Shown here piece by piece: positions 14,006-26,200 of a DNA stretch of 64,000 bases. The DNA lies in contig JARCOQ010000005.1 in NCBI GenBank assembly GCA_029207755.1, forward strand, positions 61,081,414 to 61,145,413. The letters run 5' to 3'. The translations under genes and the position numbers were made by a program. The DNA comes from Chamaea fasciata (Eukaryota; Chordata; Aves; Passeriformes; Sylviidae). Under the pieces are notes generated by a model that was given only the letters and a program-made list of their open reading frames with translations, had not been told where the DNA came from and did no database searches. Position 1 is the stretch's first letter; each line of letters begins with the position of its first letter.

Positions 14006-14026
14006 GGGGCCGGGGCCGGGGCCGGG
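14006..14026 (+). repeat. GGGGCC tandem repeat / G-quadruplex motif
   Basis: Three perfect GGGGCC units followed by GGG, giving four G-runs separated by CC. This is a canonical G-quadruplex pattern about 180 bp upstream of the OCC1 start codon, in the promoter or 5' UTR. Confidence 0.9.
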
Positions 14027-14065
14027 CGGCGGCGCTCGGGGCCGGCGGTTTCCCGGGCGATGGGT

Positions 14066-14109
14066 GGGGAGAGGAGGAGGAGGAGGAGGAGGAAGAGGAG
14101 GAGGAGGGG
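14066..14109 (+). repeat. GGA-rich polypurine tract
   Basis: 44 consecutive purines, mostly GGA triplets, 100-140 bp upstream of the start codon. Such tracts can form triplex or tetraplex structures and are length-variable. No function is claimed. Confidence 0.9.
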
Positions 14110-14207
14110 TCCCCGCGGCTTTATCTCCCACCCGGCTCCGCCCGCCGCCGGCTGTCTCCCGTGACCGCACCGCACCGGCGGGCGCAGCGCCGGCCAGGGC
14201 AGCGCCC

Positions 14208-14250
14208 ATGGGCTGCGGCAACTCCACGGCCGGCGGCGCGGGCGGGCGAG
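14208..14250 (+). CDS. C12orf75: OCC1 coding exon 1
   Basis: ATG at 14208 encodes MGCGNSTAGGAGGR plus the first base of a Gly codon. The donor is GAG|GTAGGG. The context before ATG is GCGCCC with G at +4. The 5' UTR extends upstream to an undetermined start in the CpG island. Confidence 0.93.
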
Positions 14251-17200
14251 GTAGGGCGGCGGGCAGGGCAGGGCAGGGCTGGGCTGGGGTGGGCTGGGGT
14301 GGCCTGGGGTGGGCGAGCATCCCCACCGTGCTGGGCGGCCCTGCGGGGACGGCGGGGCGGGGGGCGGCGGCGGCGGCGGGCACGCACCCGCACCTGGCGC
14401 GGATACAGCCCCCGGCTCGGGGGATGCCCGTCCGAGCCGCGGGAATCGCCGCCCGCCCTCTTGCAAGAGCATCTTCCTTTCCCGAGGCTGATCCTCTTGC
14501 TCAGGGGAAGAGAGGGTGATGTGGCCTGCCGCGGGCACAAGCGGCTCTCTGGTGCCCGGTTGTCGCCAGAATCACCACCTCCGACAGGAGCTGCCCAAGG
14601 CACGGCGAGCCCAGGCCGGGAGCTGGACGTAAGGATCACGCCGGGAGTGTCAGCCCCATCCTCTTCGCTTCCCTATAAGGCCACGAATGCCACTTCTGAA
14701 ATGAATTTGTGCCACATCTTCTCCTTTTGCTTGTTGGAGAAGTTGGAGCATATTCCATGGTTGAGGTTTCATGCATGTTAATGTGTACTGCTGGTTGGTG
14801 CGTCCAGCTGGCTCCCTTATTTGTTCATTGCTATTTTCAAAAGAGATAAGATCTGGGAAGATGGTGCTGTTGTGCTCTTCCTCCCTCCTGCCCCCGCAGA
14901 ATAGGAAAGTACATGGAAACTGATAAGTAGACCTTCACCCTGTAATTATAATATGAGCATTTCTCAATCATTTTTCATCCTAGCTGCACTTGGCAAACAT
15001 TGCCACCTGTTCCAGTACTTCTGGAAGTATCAAGCCTTTCAGATGCACTTGTGAGCTTTCAGCTCTTGAAAATACACAGTAAAATAATGGTTGGACCACT
15101 TAGAATTATTGCGTCCCCATCTCTTACTGTTTTGACTTGATTTAACCAGAGCTTCAGTGGCGCCCTGGGTGGTGCTAGTCCTGACTTGGTCCTGCCAGTG
15201 AGTGTGAGTGATGCTGCCTTCTCTATGGTGTCCATATGTGTGTGTGCTTGTGGGGAGTGTTGCTGGTTTACCTGTTCAACTCTGCACTTCACACTCAGAG
15301 GAGAATGTGATTCTGCCATTCCCTACTCTGTTTCTGTTAAATGATTGTAAGTTAGGTTTTAGATACTACATCTATCTATCTATCAGAGGCCTCTCTCATT
15401 CATAAAGGATGCACTGTGTGAATTTTGTTTGAACATTCAGTGCTCTTATTAGAGCTGTCCTGTTGCACACATGAATTCTCTCCCTTTAGTTGATTCCCAC
15501 ATTGCTGTGACTGGATGTTCTTTCTGTATATGACCAGTCTAGCTTCATACCGCTGGGGTGATGCTTGTTCACATCCCATTTCTGTTTGCTGGGTAAAAGC
15601 ACCAGTGCAAGCTTCAGAGAAGTTCAGATGAGAATGTTGAGTTGATTATTAGTCCATTTGTGGTAGTTTCTAAGTTAATGTTGATCTGGCTGCCCTGTGG
15701 AACTTGTACCAGGGTACAAATGGGTAAATGTCAAATAGACTAACTCTGACAGCAGTATTATTTTGAACTCAAAGTTTGTTTAAATGTGTCCTGTTGCATT
15801 AGAGGTAGTTGTCTTCAATAGGTTTTGGCTTGTAGATACGTAAGGTATTTTCACTGACAGTCTGACCCCTTTGATAGTTAAACTTACTTATACGTTACAT
15901 GTAAAATATTCGAACTTTCATTTTTTGGTAAACTTTTGCATGCTCTTTAGAAATAGTCCACAGATCTCCAAGGGCTTACTGCAGATAAAAACCAACAGTG
16001 CCACGTAAAACACATCATTAGTATAATGGGATTATTACTGTGCACTGATAGAGCTCTCCAAATCCAATGCAGATCTGAAAGGTCCAGTTCTCTTCTCACT
16101 TTCACCACTGTCAGTCAGGAATTACTCTGTGCAGTCTATGGTCTTAAAATAACAAACAGCTGGTAATAAAGTAAGACGTCAGATGTCTACTATTTATTTA
16201 CTTCATTTAACATTCCTTACAAAGTGTGTCTAATAAAAGTAAAATTATTTTATGAAGGGAAGGAGAAGGTTTTTATTCTGAATCCTCAAGCGTTTAAGGA
16301 AAATGCAACTCATGATTTTACCAAAAGATGTGAAGACTGTGTAAATACAAATAAATTTTCTGGTGTGCACAGCATGACTACATTTTTAATGCCAAAGTTA
16401 TGACTATTCTGTAATAAGTAATGTCAAAGCTAGAGGTACATAACATGTAATTAACCTGTAACACTCTCTGTCATATTGTATGACTAAGTATAATATTGTA
16501 GCAAACTTCACGGAACACATTAGATGTGTTACGCCAATCCCCATTTTCTTACTCTGGTAAAATTTCTATTGTAGCCTAATTTGATTTTTCCTAAGCAGAT
16601 GTATATATGGTGATAGTTCAGCTAATGATATTATCTTCTGTTGCATGGCTAGAATGACATCAGAGCTTTCAGCTCTATGGTCTGTGAGATCTAAACAAAT
16701 AGATGTGATCTAGAATAACATTTCAGTCTGTGGTGCAGTACTCCAGAACACCAATATAACTCACAGCATTCAAATGTTCTTTCCAGGGTATCAAAAAGTG
16801 GCAAAAAACTCTTCAGTTGAGAAATGGCAACTTCAGTTATCCAAGTAAACTGCTGTATATACATCCATCTTAAACTACCTAGCTATTTTATGTATTAATT
16901 TATATTTATTAATTTATATTTATTATTTTATAGTTATTTTTTATTTATCAGCTTGCTGTTTTCCTTATGTTTTGTTGTCTCATTTTACATATCCTTCTTT
17001 CATGTTATTTCCTGGAGTTTTAGAAGCTTAAAAATAGCTCTTCTCTCTTCTTTTTTTTTTTTTTTTTGTCTTTTAAAAATATGCATTAATTTCCTTTTCT
17101 TTTTTACCGAGTTAAGGCATTTCCCTTCATTCTAATTATTCTTCCCTAAAAATTTTGAACTGCCTCCTCCTTTCCGTATCTATTGTAGAAGCAATGACAG

Positions 17201-20200
17201 CATCTTAAATTACGGTACTCTTTGGGGGCTGTCAGTCTAGCCTTAGTTTAAATTTATAGAGAAGCTGTTAGTCTGTGGAAAGCTTCAAATACAGTCAAGT
17301 TATGATGTAGGAGAACTTTCACCATGTTTTAACAGTTTTATTAACTTCAAGTTTGGTCCAATGCCCAGGAAGTCATCGTGCCATTCTATTTATTGGGTCA
17401 AATCTGTGTACAGAACTCCTACCTGATGAGCTGAAGAAATAATCAGTGTGAAACAAATTGATAATATTCTGTCCTCAGTTACAATGGGGTATAAATAGAA
17501 TAAATTCATTGATGTTAGAATGTGCCTCCTTATTGCTGACTGTTGGAGCACATCAGAAAGAAGCCTGCAGTAGAAAAAACTTTCTTAACAGTTTGCATGT
17601 ATGTGTGTGTAATTTGGAGGGGCTTTATTTGCTTTTTGTAAAAATTTGATATGCAAGAAAATGGGCAAGGCATTGTTCATTGAAAAATATTAGGAAAATT
17701 TTCTATAATCTGCTCAAAAGTCAGGTCCTGGCATTTTTTTTATCCATTTTATTCACATGAGTGGTTGCCTCTCATGCTTTTTATGTTTTTCTGAAGCCTT
17801 TGCCTCTCACCTTCACTCATGATGTATTTCTCAGCACAGAGGAATATCCTTTGTGGCTATCAATGTCTCTCAACCATCTTTCACACTAGGCCCGCATTTA
17901 CTGAAATCCCACAGTGTTGTCAAGAGCTAAACCTCTTCTCACCTAATGGAAGATGCTTTGGGATAAATTCTCCTTCTATTTGATTTGTGATTGTTCAAAT
18001 GCTGTGGGGTTTTTTTGAGGGATCACAGATCCACTGCTCCATACAGAATGTTTTTCTTCTGTAATCACTGGGGCTCAGAGCAATGTGTGGCCGAATGGGC
18101 GACGTTTATTTGCAGGCCGTACTCTTTCTTCCCCTTCTGCAGCTCTAAAATGCCCAAATGCACCCGTGGTCCTGCTGTGTAAATGGTGTGAGCAAAGAGG
18201 TCATTCAGGACAATTCAGTCTTGCCTATTTTTTATGGATGTGGCTTCGTAGCTACTCTTCCATCTCTTGCTGAGGTTAGGTTTGAGAAACCAAGTGAACA
18301 AGAGCCTATCAAGACAAGGTTTGTAGGGTCAAGTGTTGCCTTTTTTTAGGCCAAACTCTTATAGTGGGGAAAAAATGGACAAGCTTTATATATATAAGCC
18401 TTTTCTCAAGTCACTTATGGAAATCATCATATCTATGAGCACACTAAGCCTTGCTGCTATGGAATGAGTTGTAGAGTGTTTGTAGATTGGTAGTAAACAA
18501 GATTCTTTGGCTGAACTTCTGGCAGAAGGAATGTGAGTAGCAATAAAATTGTGTTGCTCACTAAACATGCAAGAGTTAGACAAATATGTCAGTGAAGTAA
18601 CAGTGTGAGGGTGAATGGATTGGACTTTACAAATAAACACATCTGTATAAACTGAGATTTTTTGGTTCCTTGAGAAATAATATCTATGTGTAAGGAGTGT
18701 TCCGGCTCCCTAATGAACAAAACCTTCAAGTTTTTACCCAGAGATTTTTTTATAGCACAGTAGCTAAAATGATGTTCATTTGTGAGCTCAGAACTCTTAC
18801 AGGAAGAAAACTCCTTTGTTAACTGGAAACACTCTCAGATTTATCATCAGGTACCTTAGTGGTACTTGCGTGAATTTGGACCAAACACTTGTTTCACTTT
18901 TGCTAGTGAAAATTAGAAATAACCCCACTTTCATTAATGGAATCCCATCAATGAAAGTGAGGATAAACTGGTTTGCTGTGCTTATAAAAAAAGTAGAAAA
19001 CAATGTATTTCTTTTTATATGTATTTTTAAATTTATTATGAAAAAAACTGATCTCTTAAAAAGTGAATTTTTTTTTATCATACTCAGTTCTCAAAGGTTT
19101 TTTTTTGTGAAATATATATCAAAACACTGCAGTGATTTTTCAGGAGTGGTACCCTTGCTAATATTCCAAGAAAAGAAGTGCTGCCATGTGTGAACATTAG
19201 TGACATATTTCCAAACACTGGTTTGTATAGCTCTACACAAAGCCCAGGCTGATGGGTCTGAGTGACATCTCCTGTCTCCAGAGTGAGAATGTATTTGTAA
19301 CATAAGGCATTGAAGTCAGGCATGGCACTGAACATGGATATGGCACTGAAGCGCACCCAGTGATTGACTTGACTTCTTGTATCATACCACTTGAGTATCA
19401 CCTCTGGGGAGTGTAGCAGTACTGCAGGCACACAATTCTCACTCGGCTTGTGGTTTCAATTTGTGTATTAAACACTGTACCATTGCTGTACTTTCTGCAA
19501 GGAGGACACATTTTTTCAGATGGGCATCCAAGGTGCTTAGGCTCGGAAAATTCTTAGCAAAGGCCTCAAAAAGGGCCATGAACCTTTTTAGAGATACTGG
19601 TTTTGATTGCAGAGAGTTTAGACTAAAAATAAGAAAGTTATGGCCCTCATGCAGAACAGACACAGCAAAGGAATAGTTTCTTCTGGAAAAAATTTAAAAT
19701 CCTGCTAGCTCCAGCTAGGCTTTTCAAAACACATGTTCTCTGAAATGTTGCTGATGCCTGAGCACCGCCTAGGTGTACAAGGAGGTGCCCTGAAGGCTCA
19801 TTCCTGAGCTGACTCTAGATGAACTAACCTTGGTAGCAGAAAATCTCTCCCTACATTGGCAGAGATTGAGCTTACACAGCAATGCCAGCCTTCCACCTGG
19901 ACACAAGTAGTTTGAGAGGTTTACATGTAGTGCTTCACAGATGTGCCTGCAAAGCCAAAAAGTCTCAGAAAGCTGCCTGGTGGAGTAAAGTTTTAAAGCA
20001 AGGGCCTGAGTTTATTGTGACTAGAGATATTCCCTCCAACTTACTTAAGGCTTTCTGCTGATGCATGTAGCCATAGTCAGATTTTGCTGATTCTGAAAGC
20101 AAGACTAATGTGTACAGTCTCACATGAGTCTAGTCTGTGCTGTTGCTGGGAAAAGCATGGATAGTCAGGTCATGGGAAGTGGGAATGACATTATGTTCAG

Positions 20201-23200
20201 GAATTAGCTGTAAAGGGTGATGTTTTCTGCCATTCAAGCAATCTGTTCAGGCAGACAGAGCTGGAAAGCCTCACAGGTCTATTTCTTCCTCTTGTTTTAA
20301 ATAAGAATGCAAAAGGCAGATTCTTACACATCGAAGGGAGATGAAAGGTATTTGCTATTTATGTATATTTTTCAGCAGAAGAAATAAAAGTTTTCCAAAA
20401 AATGAAGTACCGTGGGAGAAAAAAACACAACCTACCTCCAAACTCAAAAAATCTCTGGAGTTGGCTACTTCAGTCTCTTCAGAGTGAGCTCAGATCACCT
20501 TTTCCAGCTCAGTACTAAGAGGAAAGGAGAAGTGAAAGGTTTTTCTAATGTCTGCCCTAACTTCTGTAATTAATAGACAGGATAATTTACTGGTTACTCG
20601 GCTGAATTATATACTAGCAAGAGCAATATAACAGTAGTAACTTGGGAGGAACAAGAAAGAGTTTGTACTTAGGGAAATGTTTGTCTCCCAGCAAGAAACA
20701 TCTGAGTCACCAAAACAAAAAAGTCAGTCGCTTATACCAGGCTGCCAGGTGGTAGCTTTTGTCTCTTTGGTTTTTTTTTTAAATAGCAAGATGAATTAAG
20801 GGGTGGCTGATCTCGTTAGGTGTCTGGGGCTTTGGATGGGTTATGTCCCAATGTTTATATTAGTTCTGTCTAGTCGTTTTATAAAACTTTGTTTATCTGG
20901 CAGGAAGAACAAGGCAGCATTTCACACACGTGGTGCCAGCTCTACAACTGCATCAAATGGCAGAATAATCAGGCATTTGGGAGTAACTGCCTGGTTAGTT
21001 GTGCCAACTTTGTGGCAGACAAACCCACCAGAGGACTGAACAAATGGAAGCATATAAAATTCAGGAAGATTATTTTTTTCTTACGTTTTTCCCATCTTGG
21101 GTGACTGCACCTGGGCACTGGTCCACAGCAGCATAATTTTCACACACTGAGAGTCTGGCTGAGATGTGATAGATTTAAGGGATAGTATGGATAATCACTA
21201 AGGATAAATTAACAATCTGAACAATCATGAGAAATGTGTTCTCTTGCAGTAGCAAATTTTTGTTGCTATTTCTGTGTTGTTTAGAACAGAAAGACAGAAA
21301 AACAATCACTGCAGTGTTGGTTGGTTTAGAGGATTATGCCATTACCTGGTAAACATGTTTTGTGTTGGTTTTTTTTTTCCTAGGTGCTACAGGGACTACT
21401 AAAGATGTGTAAGTACTTACTCTACTCTTTTAAACATACAACCCTGGACATATTTTCAGTCCTACTAGCCTTATACTTGATTTAGTCATACATGATTCAT
21501 CTGGATCCTAACATATAATCAACACAACCAGATGTTTACTGTCTTTAGTGACAGCTTTCATCTCCACAAAACAACTCCTTCTCTTGTTTACTTTTCTACA
21601 GATTTCTTTGCTTGTTATTTCTCTAACAGAGATTTCTTTTCTCTGCTTCTGTTGAGACAGTTGTCTAGCAGAGGTGGTTATGTTACATCAGACTGCTTTT
21701 CCCTGTCATGTGCCAGTGCACCTTTTTCCAAAGGCCATGTAATTGTATGAAGGCAGCACATAAATTTCCCCCAGGCCCAGTGAGAGGTTTAGAAAGCCAC
21801 TGAGACAAATTACCCCTCTTTGCATGAGACGCACTAACCCGTCCAACTTCCTTTTTAAAGTATCCACCTTCTCTAGGTACTCTCTGCATTAAAGATAGTA
21901 TCTATTAGTTTGACAGAGGGTAGCAGAAGGTAGCCCTGCCCATCCTGTTTTTCTCTAAATGTGCAAAGTCTTTTTTAGAACTATTCTTATTTGCTGATAC
22001 AGGAATGTACAGGAACAGCTTTATTCAGCCATAAATGTACTTATCTATCAAAGAAAAGCATAAAGAACTCCTCCCGAGGTCTTGGCTTCTCGTATTTCAT
22101 GTATTTACCGCTAGAATTTGTGACTGAGGGACCTGGGAAAGATTTTTGTTATGCAATAGGAACATTCTTCTGTTTTATTTACTTCACTTAGAATAACTAT
22201 TCTAATTAGATGGAGGAATCCTGGTGTAGGAATGAGGGCAGCTGAGTAAGATAAACAAGTGGAGGGAAGAGCTTAACAACAGGCTTGTCCTTGCTATTAC
22301 AGAGCACAGCTGAGAACTAACAACAGGTGTCACTTGGCTGATCCACTCTGTTGCCACAGATACTCTCGAGATCTGCATTACCTCTGTAGTCTGTTTTCTG
22401 GGCTTGCAGTGCCAGACAATAAATAAATTACAGAAGGCAACCTCTTCTTGATGCAGCCTGCATCATCACGGCCCTCAGTACTTCTGTATTTACAAACCCA
22501 CTGGTTTAATTTATATCAGGGCCTTTTTTATTGTTCAATTTAGATGATTTAAGGACTGATTTAGAACTGCATCTTTCTTTTTGCTCATCAGTAGTTTTAA
22601 ATTTCAAAATCGCATGCACTGTTAAATTACAGATGTTGTAGGCATGTTCCTGTGCTTAAAGGTATGGGGTTGTGTAGAACTGTGTTTATATGTGTGTAAG
22701 CATTTATAGAACCAGGCTGCAGGAGTTAAAATGGGAGCATCCTACTTATTAGTGTGAGTTCATCTGCCGTGTTTCAAAATAGTATCGAGATAACTTAGAA
22801 AAAAAAATAATTACTAGTGCAATCTTCAACAAAGCGAATGGGTCAATCCTGGAGCTATTACTCATTCAGATTAAGGGTAGTGGAGCCAGCCAAACAACCC
22901 ATATGAGTAACAGCATGGTTGAACTTTCTCATCAGATGTTAGAAACACACATCTACTAAGGAGGAATGGCAGCCCTTATCAGGCTAACTTCTAAACAGAA
23001 GATTTTTAAGAAGGAAGTAAGATATCAGAAAAATTATTTTCATTTCATAGAAATGAACAAAGCAAATTTATATTAACTAATATTATAGATCCACAGAAGC
23101 TTTTTACACCTTTTTACTTTCATCAGCTAAATCTTCTCTTTAAATAACCCTTTTAATTTTTTGCTGCCAAATTTCAGTCATATCACTTCTGATCCAGAAA

Positions 23201-26200
23201 CACATTTAAGTTTGTCCATCCTTACATGGTTTTTGATACCAAATCTGATTATTCTATTTGAGGTTTCTCATTTCTTGACTGTGACTCATTGCCGAAGCAC
23301 CGTGCCTGTTGGAGTGAGCAGCCAGATGGAAGGGGAGAGGGCTGAGTCCTGGGTGAGCCCTCCTGGGTGACTGCAGGGAAGCTGCTTTGCCCTCTGGGCC
23401 TGGAGTTTCTCTACCAATAGGATAGAGATGATGATATGATCTTCCTCTGCAAAGGGCTCTTCCTCTCTGAGGGCTGCGTGGTGACGAGGAGACATACTCT
23501 GGGAATGTGTCTGCCCTCTGTGCTCCAACCCAGAATCTGTCAGCCAGCTTCAGCCCATGCTCCTGCGCCACTAATAAAGAAACATTCATCACTGCTAATT
23601 GGAATAGCTTAGCTGTAGGAGAAGTAGAGGATATGCTAGAAAGTAATGCAACACCTTCTGTATTCAGTGCATGGCTAAGTGTGGGGGAGGATTAGTTACA
23701 GTAGGAAGGAAAGGACACAGCAGTTCAAGCCTGTTTCAAAATATTGAGAGGAAATGCATCAAATACAAATGAAAGGCCTTTGTTCCCAAGAAACACCAAG
23801 AATCTGAGGAGTACTTGTCTGTCACTTGTTCCAAGTTCACTGAATCATTTCTGGTGGGACTACTGAGCACAGCTAGAAAGAGTCTCTGTGATGCTCAACA
23901 CAAACAGAACCATAAAAGCTGAGGGAAGTAAAATGTGGATGGAATGAATTAGTGTGAATGCCTGTCATCTGACATTTAAAATATGTGAGAAATGGCAGCT
24001 TCTTTTACCATCAAATGGACATAGGACTGATGGATGTAAAAGCTGACAGATGAACAATGTGTGTTTTTCTGACTTTGGAAAGACTCTTGGGATGAGAGTC
24101 TTCCTTTCTGACAGGAAGACTCTTGGGACAGACAAAACCTTACCAAAAGAAACACTTATTCAGCTGAAAATAGAATGCCATTATGTGGTTTTGCTGTTAA
24201 ATCTGCCTAATGGCTCCAGGACTCTGCCCACGCTACCTGCTGCAAGACGTGCTCTCGGTTCCTCTGCAGATGTCAACAGCATCTGAGGCAGGCACACAGC
24301 AGCTGCTCAGCACAAAGCACCTTGGATTGTTAAGTTCCTTTTGCTGTCTGTTCCTGGTGCAGAAAAGCCTATCCTAGCTTGATGTCCCTGGAGGACTGCT
24401 GGATTCCTGTGTCCATGTCTGTGAGCCCAGGAGATGTGGCAATGCGAGCATTGCCGAAACCAAAGGAGCTTCCCTCCAATCTCACTCCCACGTGGTTGGG
24501 TGTTGCTGTTGTAGCTCTGCTCCTGGAGCCACCTGTGTTCACCCAGCCTGGGCACGGAAGCAGCTCAGTGGTTCAGTGTGACACTAAACATGCAAAATTA
24601 GTGGGCGCCTTTCAAAAGGGGGTCTTGAGCCATTGTGTGTGAAGGCAAGAGGTGTGTGAATATGTGTAGTAAATAAACTGAGGCAGCATTCTTTCCTGAG
24701 CCCCCAGAAAGGCAAATAAAATGGCTTATTCCTTAATTGCCATCACCATTGAAAATTTTTCTTATTTTCCTTTCACACTGCCATGTTCCTCCTATCTCTG
24801 TTCACCTCCTCTTTTATGGCAGGGCTACAACAGCTTGCTCCCAGCCATTGCCCAGCCCAAGAGCTGTTGTCTGTACAATCCCAGATTATTTTTGCTGTCA
24901 TGCATTTGAAGAAAATGGTAGTGAAAAATTACTACTTTGATTTATAGCTAGTAAAAGGAAAAGAAGAAAGCAAAATGTTTAAAAACCCTCTTATCTGCTT
25001 AATCATAGACCTGGATAATTTGTTTTGGTGAGAGAATTACAGTAATGGTCTGATGCCATATTACAAAACATTTCTGGAACAGAAGAAAATGGCCGTTTCC
25101 TACTAGAATATTTTTCTTTGTTAAAAAAAAAATTGACATTAATTTCCTGTTGGAAAACATTGGTTATTATTCTTACAACTCCATTTCAGAGGCTTCAAGC
25201 TGTGCATGAAGTTGTCAGTGTTTTTAAAGGACTCTTCTCTGGACAATGGTTAATCTGGATTATAGAAAATGTTCCCAATTGCGTGAGAAAATCAATCCTG
25301 TGACACATTCAGTTGGTTCAACAGAAATGACTGTGATCTTTTGGGACCCAAAGTCCCTTTCTTAAAGTTGAATTTTATTTTTTTTTTCCTAAAAGTACAT
25401 CCTCATTTCCACCCACTGATATACACAGGCTTTCCATTTTCTTCAGGAGAAACTGGCCCACACTAGGACAGAGCAGCTTCACAGTCCTCAGGAAAAAATG
25501 TCTCTGCATTCTCTGGCTGTGTATGTGAAGACTGTAAGATGGCTTAGGTGACTAGATGGGGTCACAGGAGATGAGAATTGCCTTCTGAAATGGCTCTAGT
25601 TCCTCCAGGAAGGGATGGCAGGAAGGTAAGGGAATGAGGAGTTTATTGATCAGTCTTTCTTGAGTGGTAAGAAGCATAGACAAAGACAGCCAACAAGGAG
25701 TGCCATGCCCTAAATATAATTTAGCAAAATTGCAGAATAATAAGATTTACTCCAAGCCTCTACTATTAAAAGAACCGGTGTACCCTTATTCACTGTGGTG
25801 ATGCAGAAAGGATAGTTGGTAATGTTCTGACCCTTAGAAAGAAGATAGATGTCAGAAGATTTCCAGGTTGTAGCAGTATTTTTAAGGCATTTGCTCCCCT
25901 CCCAGGAAGTTTAAGGGCATTTTCTTGCACTGAAGACTATATCTTGCTATGAGCCCTCTGCTCTTCAGGCAAAAATCCCATTGACTTCAGGGCCCTGTAA
26001 GGGCATAGAGCCACTAAGATTTAACAGTAGGCACATCAACCTTTTAGAATAAATAAATTGGTTGCAGACCAAGCTAAAGGGCAGCTGCTGCCCCATCCAT
26101 ACCCAGCCGTGGAAACAGAGCTTAAAATCCAAATATTTAATCAAAGGTAGGTGAGTGATTTGTCTGAAGACTGATGTCAGGACATAGAGTGAGGCTGCAG

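Larger units (their letters stand above)
13787..14650 (+). promoter_or_regulatory. CpG-island promoter and 5' region of C12orf75/OCC1
   Basis: About 860 bp of very GC-rich, CpG-dense DNA in an otherwise AT-rich, CpG-poor window. It spans the start codon at 14,208 and the first splice donor at 14,250/14,251. I see no TATA box at a sensible distance, and GC-box-like G runs are frequent, which fits a housekeeping-type CpG-island promoter with dispersed starts. The transcription start cannot be placed exactly. Long open frames on both strands here are a by-product of GC composition, which removes stop codons. Confidence 0.85.
14251..21383 (+). other. OCC1 intron 1 (7.1 kb)
   Basis: The first 400 bp are still CpG island. 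Right after the donor, about 14,262-14,314 is a string of GGGCA/GGGCT/GGGGT units, a dense set of intronic G-runs of the kind that can aid splicing or form quadruplexes. The rest is AT-rich, with a TCTA run (15,370-15,384), a 14-bp AT tandem repeat (16,893-16,931), a 17-T run (17,051-17,067) and a hairpin (18,926-18,959). No other gene or intact mobile element was recognised. Confidence 0.75.

Noticed and set aside
13765..14781. 338-codon plus-strand ORF and overlapping ORFs of 170-230 codons on both strands across the CpG island
   Set aside because: Long frames open in several phases at once are expected where GC content removes stop codons. They have low-complexity Pro/Arg/Gly composition and conflict with the OCC1 exon 1 frame.
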